Positions 61,389 to 64,000 of a stretch of 64,000 bases of DNA are shown here, piece by piece. The notes below the pieces were generated by a model, which was not told where the DNA came from, made no database searches, and worked only from the letters and a program-made list of their open reading frames with translations. The stretch lies in assembly GCA_964247055.1 (NCBI GenBank), contig OZ176050.1:4464001-4528000 (forward strand). The letters run 5' to 3'. This DNA is from Paragordius varius. Lineage: Eukaryota; Nematomorpha. Position 1 is the stretch's first letter, and every line of letters begins with the position of its first letter. The position numbers and the translations under genes were made by a program.

Positions 61389-61548
61389 CAAGGCTTGGAA
61401 CCACGGAACAGTGTTAAAATTTTAAGAACCCACAGATTTCATTTTAAATAACCGGTTCTAGAACCAAAAATGTAAACAACCGAAACGGTAAAATTTAACG
61501 AACCATTTTGGAACTGTTTCCAAATTTAGGCTCGGGTTCCAAACCCTG
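61389..61548. mobile_element. hAT-type MITE, 160 bp
   Basis: Ends CAAGGCTTGGAACC and GGTTCCAAACCCTG are inverted repeats. The flanking octamers GTATAAAT and GCATAAAT match at 7 of 8 positions, as a hAT 8-bp target duplication would. The interior is rich in GGTTC/GAACC blocks and has no coding capacity. Degraded relatives occur near 30540-30900, 55225-55335, 56685 and 61640-61720. Confidence 0.75.
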
Positions 61549-62562
61549 GCATAAATAGATATATATATATATATATATATAACATCAATATTGTATATTT
61601 CTTTTTGCCAAAAAGAAAATAATAAAAAGAATGATATTTTTGGAGCCATGGTTCCGGTTCTGAAAAAATGTTTTAGACATGATATTTAATTCCAAAACAT
61701 TATTTAAATTAAAAACCTGTTTAACCCTGGATTAAATTCATTTATTTGAATGTTTTACTTTATATTAACAGATATAATGATTAGCGATTACCAGAGAATT
61801 ATCATTTTGCTTATACAGAACTCATGGATTGATCGCACATCCTCTTTATACTATAACTATCGTCACATAGTAAAAACCCATTTCAGACTATCTACGTGAC
61901 CAAAAGATTTTGGTTGATAGTTAATATCCTTTATTCATTACCTGCCAAACAAAGTAAAATTTTAAATGGATAATTTTTCAAAGTACCGTACAAGTCTGCT
62001 GCTCTGAAAATCAAATGCGATACAGGCGGATGGCCGATAAGTTTTTGGTTTTAAACCCTTTATAAAATAATCGATCGGCGAATTAGGTTAATTATATAAT
62101 ATTTTTAAAATTTAAAAAAACAAAACGTTTAAATTAAAATTCTGAGCTAATATAAATCAATCTCATGAAGTTTTCTAGATAATTATTATTATACCATTTG
62201 CACCATGCTTTAATATACCATAATACACTAAATTTTGTTATAAATAAATTTTTTAAGCAAAATATGATATCCATTTTAAAACTAAATTTTGGTAGCGATT
62301 CGCTTTTATTTTAAGAAAAACCATTTTGGTTAAAAAAATTGACTTCTGCCATTTAAAAATTAATATTAAAAAAAATTGTTTTTTATGTAATTTATGATAT
62401 AAGTGATATTTTTGGAAGACATTTAGCTTGCAACAAAAAAATTTATTTAACCAAATGTGCACAAATTTCGCCCTTTTCTGCTCCGGCGGGGGCATTCAAA
62501 AAATATATGGGCATATAAAATATTTTTTAGATTTTAAAGCTACATTACCTCTTCACTTTTTT
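61549..62562. other. Gene-free DNA with an AT microsatellite
   Basis: An AT run lies at about 61559-61580, and degraded GGTTCC-rich sequence near 61640-61720 (ATGGTTCCGGTTCTG). The rest has no gene I can support. Confidence 0.45.
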
Positions 62563-63066
62563 GTTTTAAATACATTTTGGGGTAGTTTTATATCCCGCAG
62601 TACAATTTTGTAAATGAACTACAGTTTTGATGGTTATTTTAGATAAATAATTATCAAACATATTTATCATGTATTAAAAACTATATTTTTACAGTTTTGT
62701 GACTAAAAGTAAAATTGGCACAGCTTTTAAAGATAGAAATGAACAGCTGATATATAATAAATCAAATATTAGCCGATAAAAAGCAGCCCTAGATTTAAGT
62801 TAATTATTTAAATTTTCTAACCATATACATCTATTTGCCTGTCGCATTAGCCATTAAAAAGTTATTGAAAAAATGGCAAAATAGTTTGAAATGATGATTT
62901 TTTTACTATTTTACAATTAAAAAAATTTTTTGTATAATGCACCTAAAGGACGAAAGAAAGGATATATTTTAATTGGTCTTAATAATACCTTAAAGATTTA
63001 ATAGGATATTCAAATTATAAATGATTCCGATATAAAAAAATACCCCATAAGGTAATAAAGTTTTAA
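62563..63066 (+). repeat. Repeat family D, forward copy
   Basis: Landmarks in order: TTTGGGGTAGTTTTATATCC, ACAGTTTTGTGACTAAAAGT, AACAGCTGATATATAATAAA, AAAAAATGGCAAAATAGTTT, TGTATAATGCACCTAAAGGA, TACCCCATAAGGTAATAAAG, TTTTAAC. About 0.5 kb, non-coding. Confidence 0.6.
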
Positions 63067-63159
63067 CATAAGATTGTAAATCTACTATTTATTTAATTTT
63101 TGCTATAGTTCATTATGTTTCACAATATAATTTTACTTAAATTTCCTAACATTTGCATT

Positions 63160-63220
63160 TATGACATCTCGCGGGCTGGAAAAATAATTCAAAGGTCGGG
63201 GCGCTTTTTGAACACCCCTG
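63160..63220. mobile_element. hAT-type terminal fragment
   Basis: CATCTCGCGGGCTGGAAAAA and, further on, CGGGGCGCTTTTTGAACACC ending CCCCTG look like one end of a hAT element (CAGGGGTG...CCCGCGAGATG on the other strand). No partner end is seen nearby. Confidence 0.45.
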
Positions 63221-63485
63221 TATTAGAACATAATATAATTTAAATGGTTGCAAATCAATAAATTGAGGTCTAACTTCCGTTTAATAAATCGGCATTTAGC
63301 AACACAAATTTATAATAGAATGTGAAAAATAAAAATCGATCTGATAATTTCCCTATAAATATATAGAAATCAATGTAAGTTGAAAAAAATTTTAACATTT
63401 TATTAAATTATTTTTTATTACAAATATTTTTTACTTGATGTGCATATAAATATAAGATATAAATATCATCTTTACACCTTTTAAC
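63221..63485. promoter_or_regulatory. Presumed FAU promoter region
   Basis: The 265 bp between the hAT-type fragment and the FAU start codon must contain much of the FAU 5' region. I see no clear TATA box distinct from general AT-richness. A pyrimidine run (ATCATCTTTACACCTTTTAAC) sits directly before the ATG. Confidence 0.3.
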
Positions 63486-64000
63486 ATGAAGCTTTTCCTA
63501 CGCTCAGCATCTCAAAAATTAACAGTTCTTGATGTTTGCCCTGCTGATAAAATAGGAGGAGTGATAGTAAGATTTATTTTAATTTTAGGATATCACCTCC
63601 GATAGTTATGTTTCCTTGAATGGTCAACCACTAAATTCTGAACTTTCTTTTGAATCCTACGACATAAACGAGTATTCAACTGTGGATGTTTTACAACAAA
63701 TAAATGGAGGTTTGTATTTTATTATGTGATGATATTGTCTCGTTCGTATGAACTAATGATTGTTGATTAACCCTGATTTATTTCGTTTTTTATATATTTA
63801 TATGATGAAACTATTAATATTCATATTACTTTACAGGCAAAGTTCACGGATCTTTAGCTCGTGCTGGTAAAGTTAAAGGGCAAACACCAAAAGTTGAAAA
63901 ACAAGAAAAAAAGAAAGCCAAAACTGGCAGAGCTAAACGCAGAATTCAGTACAATAGGCGATTTGTTAACATTGTTGCTGACGGCCGTATGAAAAAGCGA
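63486..64000 (+). CDS. FAU: FAU: ubiquitin-like protein fused to ribosomal protein eS30 (3' end outside window)
   Basis: Precursor cleaved after a Gly-Gly to give a ubiquitin-like moiety and eS30, a basic protein of the 40S subunit. Exons: 63486-63566, 63589-63709 and 63837 onward, with introns of 22 nt (63567-63588, opening GTAAGA) and 127 nt (63710-63836), both in phase. The ubiquitin-like part ([18 protein letters not shown]..., ending LQQINGG) is about 68 residues, a little shorter than in vertebrates and poorly conserved, as is usual. The cleavage junction [21 protein letters not shown] is clear. eS30 continues with [19 protein letters not shown] to the window edge, so the last residues and the 3' UTR are not seen. 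A pyrimidine-rich stretch precedes the ATG, compatible with a ribosomal-protein start region. Confidence 0.93.
63567..63588 (+). other. 22-nt intron in FAU
   Basis: It begins GTAAGA and ends TTTTAG. Removing it joins ...KIGGVI to DITSDSY... in phase 0 and continues the FAU frame. Reading through it instead would break the frame, because its length is not a multiple of three. Confidence 0.85.

Noticed and set aside
1-64000. tRNA, rRNA or riboswitch genes
   Set aside because: I looked for cloverleaf-like and conserved rRNA blocks on both strands and saw none. A covariance-model scan would be needed to be sure.

Overview
This window is AT-rich nuclear DNA from an animal. The evidence is a spliced metabotropic-glutamate-type receptor, a FAU (ubiquitin-like/eS30) gene, an animal-type bifunctional PAICS and a UBE2M-type NEDD8 E2, together with GT-AG introns and DNA transposons. 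Genes are sparse: five confident protein-coding genes in 64 kb. Four introns in one gene and one in another are only 22-28 nt long, while others run to several kb. Such tiny introns are known in dicyemid mesozoans and a few other reduced lineages, so a small derived invertebrate is my best guess. The species is not fixed by anything I can see.

Layout. 1-11.6 kb is a transposon graveyard: a TA-flanked Tc1/mariner-like element with another repeat inserted in it, a ~3.7 kb head-to-head Helitron pair with ~312 bp internal tandem units, a hAT element with a perfect 8-bp target duplication, and a short Helitron. 11.6-20.3 kb (minus) is a 16-exon gene for an 824-residue AT-hook, Asn/Gln/Ser/Thr-rich protein I could not assign to a family. 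20.3-25.9 kb holds only degenerate copies of two ~0.5 kb repeat families. An intronless UBE2M (NEDD8-conjugating E2) lies at 26.0-26.6 kb (plus), followed by another Helitron at 27.5-28.2 kb.

29.7-51.3 kb (minus) is one 13-exon class C GPCR of the mGluR family, reconstructed here as 1791 residues. It has a ~640-residue N-terminal extension, a ~75-residue insertion in the cysteine-rich domain, and Ala in place of the conserved glutamate-contacting Arg. Its 7.8 kb fifth intron contains an intact intronless PAICS gene on the opposite strand (39.3-40.7 kb). 51.3-63.4 kb is gene-poor repeat-bearing DNA. The window ends inside a FAU gene (63.5 kb onward, plus).

The genes do not form a pathway. FAU feeds the ribosome, UBE2M the NEDD8/cullin system, PAICS purine synthesis, the receptor glutamate-like signalling and the AT-hook protein presumably chromatin. 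All exon models below were checked by hand for GT-AG borders and continuous reading phase across every junction.
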